A stretch of DNA of 64,000 bases from contig AP026969.1 in NCBI GenBank assembly GCA_027923965.1, positions 1,860,001 to 1,924,000 of the forward strand, written 5' to 3'. The translations under genes and the position numbers were made by a program. Below, in pieces: positions 53,561 to 62,999 of this stretch (position 1 is the first letter of the stretch; every line of letters starts with the position of its first letter). Below the pieces are notes generated by a model. The model made no database searches and was not told the DNA's origin. It saw only the letters and a list, made by a program, of their open reading frames with translations. This DNA is from Comamonadaceae bacterium OS-1 (GTDB lineage: Bacteria; Pseudomonadota; Gammaproteobacteria; Burkholderiales; Burkholderiaceae_C).

Positions 53561-54280
53561 TCAAGGTTTGACGGTGTAGGGCAGCAGCCGGGCCTGCGAT
53601 GCGGTCAGCAAATCCGTCATCGCCTTGGCCGCGGCATCGGGTTCGTGCGCCAGGATGTGGCGGTGCACGGCGGCATGCAGGTCCAGGTCTTCGCTGGGGC
53701 GGGTGGCGTGGCGCAGCAGGGTTTCGGACGACACCCGCAGCGCGGCCTTGATGCCGTTGCCGATGGTGATGAACATGCCGTTGCGCGACACCTCGATGAT
53801 GGTCATGTGGAAGGCCAGGTCGGCCTCGGCGGCGGCGCGCACCTCGTTGCTGGTGTAGGCGGCGGCCAGCTCGTGGTAGCGGCGGTCCAGTAGCTGCATG
53901 TCGGCGGCGTTACCCGCCCGGGCGGCCAGAAAACAGGCGCGCGGCTCGAAGCACAGGCGCATCTCGAAAATGTCTTCGATGATCTTGGTGTCGAACTGGG
54001 CGTGCAGCCGCCAGGCCAGCACGTCGCGGTCCAGCAGGTTCCAGTCGGAAAACGGCAGCACCCGCGTGCCGATTTTGGGCGACACGTCGATCAGCCGCTT
54101 GCTCGACAGCTGCTTGATGGCTTCGCGCACGGTGGTGCGGCTGACCCCGTAGGCGCTGCACAGATCGCTTTCCACCGGCAGCACGTCGCCCGGCAAAAAT
54201 TCACCGCCCACGACGCGCATGCCGATGATTTTGGCCACCTGGGCGGTCATGGTGCCGACCAGCGGTTCACGTTCAAACAT
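53561..54280 (-). CDS. GntR family regulator, FadR/FCD subfamily
   Basis: 239 residues. Winged HTH (GGEFLPGDVLPVESDLCSAYGVSRTTVREAIKQLSSKRLIDVSPKIGTRV) followed by an all-helical FCD ligand domain with metal-binding pattern (EADLAFHMTIIEVSRN ... LHAAVHRHILAHEPDAA). It is the last gene of the sugar ABC/GH51 run and probably regulates it. Confidence 0.92.
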   Translation of the reverse strand: MFEREPLVGTMTAQVAKIIGMRVVGGEFLPGDVLPVESDLCSAYGVSRTTVREAIKQLSSKRLIDVSPKIGTRVLPFSDWNLLDRDVLAWRLHAQFDTKIIEDIFEMRLCFEPRACFLAARAGNAADMQLLDRRYHELAAAYTSNEVRAAAEADLAFHMTIIEVSRNGMFITIGNGIKAALRVSSETLLRHATRPSEDLDLHAAVHRHILAHEPDAAAKAMTDLLTASQARLLPYTVKP

Positions 54281-54315
54281 GCGGTTTCCTTTTGGGGCAT
54301 CGTGTGCCCCCTTTT

Positions 54316-55836
54316 TTATTTACGGCCTGTTGCCGTCGTCACGATCACGTTCCACGATCCGGGCTTGAGTTCGGCCAGGATGGTTTCGCCGTCTACCTGC
54401 ACGTGGGGGTTATTTTCGGGCACAACGGTATTGGGCGCGTCCTTGGTGTTGGTGGCCTTCATGTTGCTGTGGTGCAGGGCCAGCGCGTGGTCCAGCGTGC
54501 GGGTGGTGCCCAGGCCGCGCAGTTCGATGCGCAGTTGCATGCTCTCGGTAAGGTGGCGGTTCAGCGCAAACACCGTGGTGGTGCCGGTGGCCTCGTCGTC
54601 CACCACGCAGGCGCAGAGGTAGGGGATTTCCGGGTGGCTTTTGGCCTCGTAGCTGGGCGAGTCGATCACCGGGCGCAGCACCTTGCCGTGGGCAAAGCGG
54701 GAGGCCTGGGCGAACGGGTAGAAGATGGTCTGCCGCCAGGCCGGGCCGCCGGGCTCGGTCATGATGGGGCCGATCACATTCACCAGTTGCGCCAGGCAAG
54801 CCACCTTGACGCGGTCGGCGTTGTTCATCATCACGATGAGCGCGCCGCCCACCACCAGGGCATCTTCGGTGTTGTAGATTTCTTCCAACAGGCGCGGCGC
54901 TTGCGGCCAGCCGGGCTGGCGCAGGTCGTTGATGGAGCGGGCCTTGTACCAGACGTTCCACTCGTCAAACGACAGCATGATGCGCTTGGCCGAGTGCTTG
55001 CGCGCCGCCACGCCGTCGGCCACGGCAACGATTTCCTTGATCGACTGGTCCATCTGCTCGATGCAGCCAAAAAACTCGGGCGTGGAGTCACCCCGGTTTT
55101 CAAAATAGGTGTGCAGCGAGATGAAGTCCACGTCGTCGAAGCAGTGCTCCAGCACCGTGTCTTCCCATTGGCCGTAGGTGGGCATGTTGTGCGCCGACGA
55201 GCCGCAGGCGGCGAGCTGGATGGTCGGGTCCACCAGGCGCATGAGCTTGGCGGTTTCGTGGGCGATGCGGCCGTATTCGTCGGCGGTTTTGGAGCAAATT
55301 TGCCAGGGGCCGTCCATCTCGTTGCCCAGGCACCAGAACTTGATGTCGTGCGGGGCTGCCACGCCGTGCGATTTGCGCAGCTCGGACAGGGCCGTGCCGC
55401 CGGGGTGGTTGCAGTATTCGATGAATGCACGGGCTTCATTGGGGCCCCGCGTGCCCAGGTTCACGGCCCACATGGGCTCGATGTCGGTGGCGGCGCACCA
55501 TTCCATGAATTCATTGGTGCCGAACTGGTTGGTTTCGGTGGAGGCCCAGGCCAGGTCCAGGCGCACCGGGCGGTCGGCGGCGGGGCCGACACCGTCTTCC
55601 CAGTCGTAGCCAGAGACAAAGTTGCCGCCGGGGTAGCGCACGATGGTGGGGCCGAGTTCCCGGGTTAACTCCATCACGTCGCCGCGAAAGCCGCGCTCGT
55701 CGGCCGTGGGGTGGCCGGGCTCAAAAATGCCGGTGTAGACCGCGCGGCCCAGGTGTTCGACAAAGCTGCCGAAGATGCGCCGGTCCAGCTCAGACACGGC
55801 GAAGTCGCGGTCTACGACCAGGCGGGTGGAGATCAT
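54316..55836 (-). CDS. Alpha-N-arabinofuranosidase, glycoside hydrolase family 51
   Basis: 506 residues from ATG 55836 (AGGAAG upstream). The GH51 acid/base glutamate is Glu173 in WCLGNEMDGPW and the nucleophile Glu292 in SFDEWNVWYK. The N-terminus FGSFVEHLGRAVYTGIFEPGHP and the C-terminal jelly-roll part are complete. There is no signal peptide, so it acts in the cytoplasm on imported arabino-oligosaccharides. It is encoded 64 bases after the sugar-binding protein gene, which fits uptake then hydrolysis. Confidence 0.93.
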   Translation of the reverse strand: MISTRLVVDRDFAVSELDRRIFGSFVEHLGRAVYTGIFEPGHPTADERGFRGDVMELTRELGPTIVRYPGGNFVSGYDWEDGVGPAADRPVRLDLAWASTETNQFGTNEFMEWCAATDIEPMWAVNLGTRGPNEARAFIEYCNHPGGTALSELRKSHGVAAPHDIKFWCLGNEMDGPWQICSKTADEYGRIAHETAKLMRLVDPTIQLAACGSSAHNMPTYGQWEDTVLEHCFDDVDFISLHTYFENRGDSTPEFFGCIEQMDQSIKEIVAVADGVAARKHSAKRIMLSFDEWNVWYKARSINDLRQPGWPQAPRLLEEIYNTEDALVVGGALIVMMNNADRVKVACLAQLVNVIGPIMTEPGGPAWRQTIFYPFAQASRFAHGKVLRPVIDSPSYEAKSHPEIPYLCACVVDDEATGTTTVFALNRHLTESMQLRIELRGLGTTRTLDHALALHHSNMKATNTKDAPNTVVPENNPHVQVDGETILAELKPGSWNVIVTTATGRK

Positions 55837-55900
55837 GGTGTGCTTCCTGTGAAAAAGGGAGGTGGGGCCGCCATCGCGGCCCCGGGGTGGATGGAGGGGT

Positions 55901-57232
55901 TTAGCGAACGGTGGACAGCAGCTTGTTGACGCGTTCTTCGGCCGACTTTTGCACCGCGTCAATGGGCTTTTTGGTCAGCAGCATGTTGACCATTTCTTCG
56001 CCGACGATGGCTTCGATGGCACGCTGGCGCGGCACATTGCTGGGCACCGACACGCCGATGCTGCTGATCTCCAGGATGTTGCTGCGGAAAGGCAGCTTCT
56101 TAAAGTCTTCGCGGGCGGTGGCGGTGCTGTTGGCGGGCAGGTGGCCGGTGCGGGCCCACTCGTAGTCGCGCTCCCACAGGAACTTCATGAAGGTCAGCGC
56201 GGCCTGGCGGGTTTTGTCGTCTTTGGCACCGCCCTTGAGCATCACCCAGCTATGGCCGTCGGCAAAGGCGGCTTTCTTGGCGTAGATCTTGGCGAAGGGC
56301 ACGACCGAGTAGCCGCCTTTCAGGGGCGAGTCGGCCTTGTCGGCGGCATCCACAAAGTCGCCAATGGTCCAGGTGCCCACGATGTGCACGCCAACATCAC
56401 CGTTGATGAAGGCCTGGTTGGCCGCGCCGTAGTCCATGTTGGGCTTGATCAGGCCCTCGGCGTACAGCGTGTTCATCAGCTCCAGCGCGTTGCGGGCGGG
56501 CTTGGAGTGCATGTCGATCTGCTTGCCGTTGGCGGCGAACAGCGTGCCGTTTTGCTGCGCCACCAGGGTCACCAGGTTGCGGAAGTTGGCGGCGGTGTCC
56601 GAGGTGGGCCAGCCCAGGTAGGCCTTGCCGGTGGCGGCCTTGAACTTGCGGGCCTGGGCCAGCAGCTCTTCGGGGCTTTGCGGCAGGGTGGCCGAGCCGT
56701 CGGCGTTGGTCAGCCCGGCCTTTTTCATCAGGTTGCCGTTGATGTGCCACAGCCAGGACCAGGTGTCGAAGGGCAGGGCGTAGGTTTTGCCGCCGATTTG
56801 CGTGCCGCGTTGGGCCTGCTCGCTGAACTGGTCGGTGCGGATGCCCACCGCCTTGAAGCTGTCGTCCAGCGGCTCCACCAGCTTGCGGGCCACGTAGTCG
56901 CCCAGCACGGACTCGTGCATCACGGTGATGGTGGGCACGTCTTTGGCCACGATGCGGGCGCTGAGCTGGTCGTAGTACGGGCCCCATTCGGCGATCTGCG
57001 GCTTGACCACGATGCCGTCTTTGTTGGTGGCGTTGAACTCGTTGATCAGCGTGGTGATGATGCCGCACTCGCCGCGGGCCTTGCTGGCATCCACGGCCTT
57101 GCCGTAGTCGGCATCGCAGGCACCGAAGAAGCGGGCCACGGTGATCTCGGTCTTGGCCTGCGCCGCGCACAGGGCGCTGCCGGTGGCCAGGGTGATTGCC
57201 ACTAGGCTGGCGGCAATGGTTTTCAGTCTCAT
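55901..57232 (-). CDS. Sugar ABC transporter solute-binding protein
   Basis: 443 residues with a signal peptide (LKTIAASLVAITLATGSALCAAQA). Family 1 extracellular sugar-binding fold: TEITVARFFGACDADYGKAVD, KDVPTITVMHESVLGDYVARKLVEPLDD, GKTYALPFDTWSWLWHINGNLMKKAGL, GDVGVHIVGTWTIGDFVDAA. Adjacent permeases, ATPase and GH51 enzyme suggest arabinosides or arabino-oligosaccharides as ligand. Confidence 0.92.
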   Translation of the reverse strand: MRLKTIAASLVAITLATGSALCAAQAKTEITVARFFGACDADYGKAVDASKARGECGIITTLINEFNATNKDGIVVKPQIAEWGPYYDQLSARIVAKDVPTITVMHESVLGDYVARKLVEPLDDSFKAVGIRTDQFSEQAQRGTQIGGKTYALPFDTWSWLWHINGNLMKKAGLTNADGSATLPQSPEELLAQARKFKAATGKAYLGWPTSDTAANFRNLVTLVAQQNGTLFAANGKQIDMHSKPARNALELMNTLYAEGLIKPNMDYGAANQAFINGDVGVHIVGTWTIGDFVDAADKADSPLKGGYSVVPFAKIYAKKAAFADGHSWVMLKGGAKDDKTRQAALTFMKFLWERDYEWARTGHLPANSTATAREDFKKLPFRSNILEISSIGVSVPSNVPRQRAIEAIVGEEMVNMLLTKKPIDAVQKSAEERVNKLLSTVR

Positions 57233-57306
57233 GCTTGTCTCCTCATTTTCAGGCCGAAGCCATTTTTTGGATGTGCAGCGGATCGGCGCTGCCCCGTTGA
57301 AAATCG

Positions 57307-58143
57307 CTAGCGCACCGCCGTGCCCGCCACGGCGGTGACGATGTACTTCTGGAAAAACAGGTACAGGATGAACAGCGGCAGCCCGGCAAATACGGCCTGC
57401 GACATCAGGTAGCCAATGCCCTCGCTTTGGGCAAAGTTCGACTGGCTGGAGGCCAGCCCCAGGGTGATGGTGTACATCTCGGATTTGGAGGCCGACACCA
57501 GCGGCCAGAGGTAGTCGTTCCAGGCATTCAAAAAGGTAAAAATGCCCAGCGTGGCCTGCGCCGGTACCGACAGCGGCAGGATGATGCGCCAGAAGATCTT
57601 CAGCCGCGAGGCGTTGTCCAGCAGCGCGGCTTCTTCCAGCTCTACCGGAATGCCCCGGAAATACTGCGCCATCAGGAACACGCCAAACGGCGCGGCCAGC
57701 TTGGGCAAAATCAGCGCGCTGTAGGTGTTGTGCATGTCCAGGTCGGCAAACAGGCGGTGCAGCGGCACCAGAATGGCCTGCTCGGGCACGGCCAGCCCGG
57801 CCAGCACGCAGGCAAACAGAATGCGCCGCCCGGGGAAGGTGGTGCGCGCAAAGCCGTAGCCCGCCAGCGAGGCAATCACCAGGGTCAAAAACGTCTGCCC
57901 CAGCGAGACGATGGCGCTGTTGAGCAGCCAGCGGAACACCTGCGAGGTGCCCAGGATGTCGGTGTAGTTCTTCAGCGTGAACGGCGGCGCAAACAGCACG
58001 TCGGTGCGCGCCATCAGCGCTGCATTGGGCTTGAACGACAGCATGAAGATCCAGAACAGCGGGGCCACCCAGACGCAGGCCAGGGCAATGGCCGCGGCCA
58101 GGATCAGCCGGTCGCCCCAGCCACTTTTCAACATACGGCTCAT
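57307..58143 (-). CDS. Sugar ABC transporter permease, MalG type
   Basis: 278 residues with six predicted spans and the cytoplasmic EAA loop VELEEAALLDNASRLKIFWRIILPLSVPA. The N-terminus ACVWVAPLFWIFMLSFKP and the C-terminus QKYIVTAVAGTAVR are typical of MalG-like subunits. The start overlaps the stop of the partner permease (ATGA). Confidence 0.94.
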   Translation of the reverse strand: MSRMLKSGWGDRLILAAAIALACVWVAPLFWIFMLSFKPNAALMARTDVLFAPPFTLKNYTDILGTSQVFRWLLNSAIVSLGQTFLTLVIASLAGYGFARTTFPGRRILFACVLAGLAVPEQAILVPLHRLFADLDMHNTYSALILPKLAAPFGVFLMAQYFRGIPVELEEAALLDNASRLKIFWRIILPLSVPAQATLGIFTFLNAWNDYLWPLVSASKSEMYTITLGLASSQSNFAQSEGIGYLMSQAVFAGLPLFILYLFFQKYIVTAVAGTAVR

Positions 58144-59036
58144 GATTTTTCTCCCCGTGCATCCTCTGCGCTGCGCTGGCGGCCCAGCCAGGCTTGCACG
58201 CTCACGCCGATCAGCATCAGCCCAAACAGCACCTGGGCCGAGGCGGCCGAATAGCCCAGCGCCCACTGGGTAAAGCCGGTCTCGTAAATGAACTGCACGA
58301 TGGGCCGTGAGCTGTTGTTGGGCCCGCCCTGGGTCATCAGGTACGATTGGCCGAACAGCTGGAACTGCTGGATCACCTCGATCACCGCCACCAGTGCCAC
58401 GGTGCGCTTGATCGACGGCAGGGTGATGGACACAAAGGTGCGCCAGCGGCCTGCGTTGTCGAGCGCGGCGGCCTCGTACATCTCTTGCGGAATCTGCTGC
58501 AGCGCGGCCAGAAACAGCATCATCGGCAGGCCAATGATCCACCACACGGTGACTAGCGCCACCGACGGCAGGGCCAGCGATTCGGTGACCAGCGGGGCCA
58601 GTGGCTGCAGCCCGGCGCCCACCATCAGGTTCGACAGCAGGCCCTTGTCGGGCATGAGCACCAGCCGCCACACCAGGGTGACGATGGTGACCGACAGTAC
58701 CGACGAGCCAAAAAAGATGGCGCGCAGCACCGCACCGGTGCGCCCGGGCCGGTTCAAGGCCAACGCCAGCGCCAGCCCCAGGGCCACGAACACCGGCGTG
58801 GTCATGGCCACGAAGTAGAAGGTGTTGCGCACCGCGCCCAGGAAGATGTCGTCGTGTAGCAGGTCGGCGTAGTTCTTCAGGCCGATGAAGTCGCTGGTGT
58901 CGGCCAGCATGTCCACGTCGCGCAGGCTGAGCCACCAGCCCAGCACCAGCGGCAGGACGAGCAGCAGAATGTAGACCACCAGGTAGGGCAGAACGAACAG
59001 GCCGTTCAGCCAATGTTTGGGTTGTTTGCGTGCCAT
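58140..59036 (-). CDS. Sugar ABC transporter permease, MalF type
   Basis: 298 residues from ATG 59036 (GAGG upstream). Span-rich, with FVLPYLVVYILLLVLPLVLGWWLSL at the N-terminus and the EAA loop QEMYEAAALDNAGRWRTFVSITLPSI. Ends WLGRQRSAEDARGEKS. An upstream in-frame ATG at 59057 would overlap the ATPase gene. Confidence 0.94.
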   Translation of the reverse strand: MARKQPKHWLNGLFVLPYLVVYILLLVLPLVLGWWLSLRDVDMLADTSDFIGLKNYADLLHDDIFLGAVRNTFYFVAMTTPVFVALGLALALALNRPGRTGAVLRAIFFGSSVLSVTIVTLVWRLVLMPDKGLLSNLMVGAGLQPLAPLVTESLALPSVALVTVWWIIGLPMMLFLAALQQIPQEMYEAAALDNAGRWRTFVSITLPSIKRTVALVAVIEVIQQFQLFGQSYLMTQGGPNNSSRPIVQFIYETGFTQWALGYSAASAQVLFGLMLIGVSVQAWLGRQRSAEDARGEKS

Positions 59037-59043
59037 GGCGGCC

Positions 59044-60126
59044 TCACTGCGGTGCATGGTGGGCCAGGCCCGCCGCGTCAAACACATGCAGGCGCGCGCT
59101 GTCGATGCGCAGCGCCACGGCTTCACCGGGGGCCACGCCGCTGTCGCGGTGTGCCTCGGCCACCACGTTGCTGCCGTCGGCCAGGCCCGCGTGCACCAGG
59201 GTGCGGTCGCCCAGGCGCTCCACCACATCCACGCGGCCGGGCAGTTCGCCTTGCGGGTCCAGGGTGATGGATTCGGCGCGGATGCCCAGGGTCAGCGGGC
59301 CTGCAGGCACATCTGCATCCCGCAGCGCGGTCTGGAAAACGCTGCCGTGGGCGATGCGCAGGCACAGCCGCCCGTCCTGCGGGGTTGCGCGTTCGGTGTC
59401 CAGGAAATTCATCGCAGGCTGGCCGATGAAGCCCGCCACAAAGCGGGTGGCCGGGCGGCGGTAGATGTCCATGGGCGCTCCGATCTGCTCGATGCGGCCC
59501 TTGTTCATCACCACGATGCGGGTGGCCAGCGTCATGGCTTCCACCTGGTCGTGGGTGACGAAGACCATGGTGGACTGCAGGCGCTGGTGCAGCCGCGCCA
59601 GCTCGACCCGGGTGCGGGTGCGCAGGGCGGCATCCAGGTTGGACAGCGGCTCGTCAAACAAGAATGCGCTAGGGTTTTTGACGATGGAGCGGCCAATCGC
59701 CACCCGCTGGCGCTGCCCGCCCGAGAGTTGCCCGGGCTTGCGCTGCAGCAGGGCATCCAGCTCCAGCATGCGGGCTGCGTCGGTGATGCGGGTGGCGATG
59801 TCCGTCTCGGCCAGGCCGATGTTGCGCATGCCGAAAGCCATGTTGTCGTACACGCTCATGTGCGGGTACAGCGCGTAGTGCTGGAACACCATGGCCACGC
59901 CGCGTTGGCCCGGAGGCAGGTCGGTCACGTCTTTGTTGTTGATGGTGATGCTGCCGCTGGTGACCGGCTCCAGCCCGGCCATCATGCGCAATAGCGTGGA
60001 TTTGCCGCAGCCCGAGGGGCCGAGGAACACCAGGAACTCGCCCTGCGCGATGTCCAGCGAAAGGTCGCTCATCACCACCACGTTGCCGTAGTGCTTGCTG
60101 ACCCGGTTGAGTTGAATGCCTGCCAC
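59044..60126 (-). CDS. Sugar ABC transporter ATPase, MalK/UgpC type
   Basis: 360 residues with GTG start at 60126 (GGAG eight bases upstream). Walker A GPSGCGKST (36-44), LSGGQRQRVAIGRSIVKNP, Walker B AFLFDEPLSNLD, H-loop VFVTHDQVEAM, then a C-terminal OB-type regulatory domain (LTLGIRAESITLD). It is the first gene of the six-gene sugar uptake and hydrolysis run. Confidence 0.94.
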   Translation of the reverse strand: MAGIQLNRVSKHYGNVVVMSDLSLDIAQGEFLVFLGPSGCGKSTLLRMMAGLEPVTSGSITINNKDVTDLPPGQRGVAMVFQHYALYPHMSVYDNMAFGMRNIGLAETDIATRITDAARMLELDALLQRKPGQLSGGQRQRVAIGRSIVKNPSAFLFDEPLSNLDAALRTRTRVELARLHQRLQSTMVFVTHDQVEAMTLATRIVVMNKGRIEQIGAPMDIYRRPATRFVAGFIGQPAMNFLDTERATPQDGRLCLRIAHGSVFQTALRDADVPAGPLTLGIRAESITLDPQGELPGRVDVVERLGDRTLVHAGLADGSNVVAEAHRDSGVAPGEAVALRIDSARLHVFDAAGLAHHAPQ

Positions 60127-60147
60127 GTCTTGTCTCCAGTCCAAAGT

Positions 60148-60168
60148 GTCTTTGGTATTATGAAAGAC
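60148..60168. promoter_or_regulatory. Candidate operator upstream of the sugar ABC operon
   Basis: GTCTTT (60148-60153) and AAAGAC (60163-60168) flank GGTATTATG. The core TTTGGTATTATGAAA partly resembles FadR/UxuR-type GntR sites (TTGGTATACCAA). It lies 22-42 bp before the ATPase start, so the operon-encoded GntR could bind here. Confidence 0.4.
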
Positions 60169-60246
60169 GATTCTAGAAGGACGTGCTTCAGGCTGTCAAC
60201 GCCGTTCGATGTTGCGGTGCAGCATGCATTGGCACCAAATTTCAGG

Positions 60247-60292
60247 CATAAAAAAAGCTGCCTGTGCTTACCAGATAAGCACAGGCAGCTAT
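60247..60292 (-). terminator. Terminator of the aminotransferase gene, formed by a GCTA-type repeat (copy 13)
   Basis: A 15-bp perfect stem, AGCTGCCTGTGCTTA (60256-60270) and TAAGCACAGGCAGCT (60276-60290), with a run of As at 60250-60256 that reads as Us on the minus strand. It follows the aminotransferase gene (ends 60332). The sequence shares the GTGCTT...AAGCAC core and AGCTGC of the dispersed repeat. Confidence 0.8.
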
Positions 60293-60331
60293 TGATTTGG
60301 GAGCATTTACGCTCCCGCAAGGCTAAGTCGC

Positions 60332-61528
60332 TTAGACCACCTTGGCAATCGACGCGCAGACGTAGTCGATGTTCTTGCTGTTCAGCGCGGCCACGCACAT
60401 GCGGCCGGTGTCGGTGCCGTACACGCCGAATTCTTCGCGCAGGCGCACCATCTGGTCTTTGCTCAGGCCGGAGTAGCTGAACATGCCGATTTGCTGGGTG
60501 ATGAACGACATGTCTTGCTTCACGCCGGCCGCCTTCAGGCCGTCCACCAGCTTTTGGCGCATGGCCTTGATGCGCACGCGCATTTCACCCAGCTCGCCTT
60601 CCCACTGGGCACGCAGCTCAGGGGTGTTGAGCACCGTGGCCACCACGGTGGCACCGTGGATTTGCGGGTTGCTGTAGTTGGTGCGGATGCAGATCTTGAG
60701 CTGGCTCAGCACGCGGCTGGCTTCTTCCTTGGATTCGCACAGCACCGTCAAAGCGCCTACGCGTTCGCCGTACAGGCTGAAGCTCTTGCTAAACGAGGTG
60801 GACACAAAAAAGCTCAGGCCGGCGGCCACAAACTTGCCGATGACCGCGCCGTCTTCTTGGATGCCGTAGCCGAAGCCTTGGTAGGCCATGTCCAGGAAAG
60901 GGGTCAGCTTGCGGGTCTTGACGACCTCGACCACCTGATCCCACTGGGCGGCGGTGATGTCGTAACCCGTCGGGTTGTGGCAGCAGGCGTGCAGGACCAC
61001 GATGGTGCCAGCGGCGGCGGCGTTCAACGAGGCCAGCATGCCGTCAAAGTTCACGCCGCGGGCGGCCGCGTCGTAGTAGGTGTAGCTTTCGACCTCAAAA
61101 CCAGCGTTCTGGAACAGGGCGCGGTGGTTTTCCCAGCTGGGGTCGCTGATCATGACCTTGGCGTTGGGGCTGAGCTTCTTTAAAAAGTCGGCACCAATCT
61201 TCAGACCGCCGGTGCCGCCAATGCCTTGCACGGTAACCGCGCGGCCCGAGGTGACGGGCTCGGAATCGGCACCAAACACCAGGCCTTTGACGGCCGAGTC
61301 GTAGGCCGCCACACCGTCGATCGGCAGGTAGCCGCGCGGCTTGGGCGCGTCGGTCATTTGTTTTTCCACGGTTTGCACGCAGGCCAGCAGGGGCAGTTTG
61401 CCGTTGTCGTCGAAGTACACGCCCACGCCCAGGTTGACCTTGTTGGGGTTGGTGTCGGCATTGAATTGCTCGTTCAGGCCCAGAATCGGGTCGCGCGGTG
61501 CCATTTCGACGGCGGTAAACAGTGACAT
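60332..61528 (-). CDS. Aromatic/aspartate aminotransferase (AspC/TyrB type)
   Basis: 398 residues, ATG 61528 with AAGGA upstream. Class I aminotransferase blocks: MSLFTAVEMAPRDPILGLNEQFNADTNPNKVNLGVGVY, HACCHNPTGYDIT, and the PLP lysine in STSFSKSFSLYGERVGAL; IRTNYSNPQIHGATVV and MCVAALNSKNIDYVCASI follow. It makes aspartate, tyrosine or phenylalanine from the 2-oxo acids with glutamate. Confidence 0.95.
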   Translation of the reverse strand: MSLFTAVEMAPRDPILGLNEQFNADTNPNKVNLGVGVYFDDNGKLPLLACVQTVEKQMTDAPKPRGYLPIDGVAAYDSAVKGLVFGADSEPVTSGRAVTVQGIGGTGGLKIGADFLKKLSPNAKVMISDPSWENHRALFQNAGFEVESYTYYDAAARGVNFDGMLASLNAAAAGTIVVLHACCHNPTGYDITAAQWDQVVEVVKTRKLTPFLDMAYQGFGYGIQEDGAVIGKFVAAGLSFFVSTSFSKSFSLYGERVGALTVLCESKEEASRVLSQLKICIRTNYSNPQIHGATVVATVLNTPELRAQWEGELGEMRVRIKAMRQKLVDGLKAAGVKQDMSFITQQIGMFSYSGLSKDQMVRLREEFGVYGTDTGRMCVAALNSKNIDYVCASIAKVV

Positions 61529-61640
61529 GGAAAAATCCTTTGGGGGTTGTCAATAGCGGCTTGCCCGCTGAGAAGGGGCAACCGCGAATTTTAGCCGCCG
61601 CCACGCAAGCCTCCGCATACCCTTCTGCCGTGCACTACTG

Positions 61641-61683
61641 TTTTGATAGCTGCTTACGCTGATTGAATAAGCGCTAGAGCCCG
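61641..61683 (+). repeat. GCTA dispersed repeat, copy 14
   Basis: TTTTGATAGCTGCTTACGCT, GATTGAATAAGCGCTAGAGCCC then TTTTTT. Intergenic between PPK2 and the aminotransferase. The remaining bases to 61733 include a GGGCGGT/ACCGCCC hairpin without a T-run. Confidence 0.8.
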
Positions 61684-61733
61684 ATTTTTTGTATATTTTT
61701 GGGGCGGTGAGGCTACCGCCCGGCTTGTGGGGT

Positions 61734-62912
61734 TCACAGCACGGCGGCTGGCTTCTCCCCGCGTTCGTAGACCACATGGGCCCGGCCCACAATCAGCGTG
61801 TCCAATTTACCCACTTGCCCCAGGTCCTTGCTGGTGGAGGGCAGCTTGTGGAGCACGTAGCGCATGGCGTTCAGCCGTGCCCGCTTCTTGCAGTCGCTCT
61901 TGATGACGGTCCAGGGTGCCTCGGCGGTATCGGTCTCAAAGAACATACCTTCCTTGGCCCGGGTGTAGTCATCCCACTTGTCCAGGGACGCCAGGTCGAT
62001 GGGGCTGAGCTTCCACTGCTTGAGCGGATGGGATTCACGCTCCTTGAACCGGCGGCGCTGTTCCTTGCGGCTGACCGAAAACCAGAACTTGATCAGATGC
62101 ACGCCGCTGCGCACCAGGTGCCGCTCGAACTCGGGCGCCTGGCGCATGAATTCGGCGTATTCCTCGTCCGAGCAAAAGCCCATCACGCGCTCCACCCCCG
62201 CCCGGTTGTACCAGGAGCGGTCGAACATCACGATCTCGCCCACCGAAGGCAGGTGCTGCACATAGCGCTGGAAGTACCACTGCCCGCGCTCCAGTTCAGT
62301 GGGCTTTTCCAGGGCTACCACCCGCGCGCCCCGGGGGTTGAGGTGCTCCATGAAGCGCTTGATGGCGCCGCCCTTGCCGGCAGCGTCGCGGCCTTCGAAC
62401 AGGATCACCACGCGCTGCTTGGATTCCTTGACCCAGGCCTGCAACTTGAGCAGTTCGACCTGCAGACGGAACTTTTCTTTCTCATAGGTGCTGCGCCGCA
62501 TCAGGTGGCGGTAGGGGTAGCCGCCTTCGCGCCAGTCGTCGGACAGGATGTCGTCCGGGTGCTGGCGCCCGCTGGATGCGGGCATGCCGCTCTCGAGTGC
62601 TTTTTTCAACGCCAGGCGGTCATCGTCCGATGCGCCCTCCAACAAAGCGCGCAGGGCCGCAGCTTTGCCACTGGCTCCTTCGGTGCCTTCGATCACCGAC
62701 AACACCGCTGCCAATTGCTTGCCTTGTGCCGCCAAAACGGCTTCGCTGGCCACCTCTTCGGCCAGCGGCAGCAGCGCTGTGGAATAGACCGTGTCGCCCT
62801 GCGCTACCTTGCGCTGGACCGAGCGGGCACCCCGCGCAGCGGCTGCACGTTTTGGCGCAGTGGCTGCAGGCTTTGATTTTTGTTGTCCGGACGACGGGCT
62901 CACTCCAGCCAT
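61734..62912 (-). CDS. Polyphosphate kinase 2
   Basis: 392 residues from ATG 62912 (GGAG eight bases upstream; ATG 62918 is too close to it). A ~130-residue N-terminal extension, basic and Ala-rich at first, precedes the PPK2 domain. That domain has Walker [18 protein letters not shown] (about 172-187), [16 protein letters not shown] and [18 protein letters not shown]2 phosphorylates NDPs or NMPs from polyphosphate. It is transcribed alone, divergent from uvrB. Confidence 0.93.
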   Translation of the reverse strand: MAGVSPSSGQQKSKPAATAPKRAAAARGARSVQRKVAQGDTVYSTALLPLAEEVASEAVLAAQGKQLAAVLSVIEGTEGASGKAAALRALLEGASDDDRLALKKALESGMPASSGRQHPDDILSDDWREGGYPYRHLMRRSTYEKEKFRLQVELLKLQAWVKESKQRVVILFEGRDAAGKGGAIKRFMEHLNPRGARVVALEKPTELERGQWYFQRYVQHLPSVGEIVMFDRSWYNRAGVERVMGFCSDEEYAEFMRQAPEFERHLVRSGVHLIKFWFSVSRKEQRRRFKERESHPLKQWKLSPIDLASLDKWDDYTRAKEGMFFETDTAEAPWTVIKSDCKKRARLNAMRYVLHKLPSTSKDLGQVGKLDTLIVGRAHVVYERGEKPAAVL

Positions 62913-62999
62913 GGGCATATCTCCACGCGTTATCCCAGGGCACAAGCACCACGCAATCCCCGGATCACACCAGTTTGCTGGCTACCCGCTTGCATGGAT

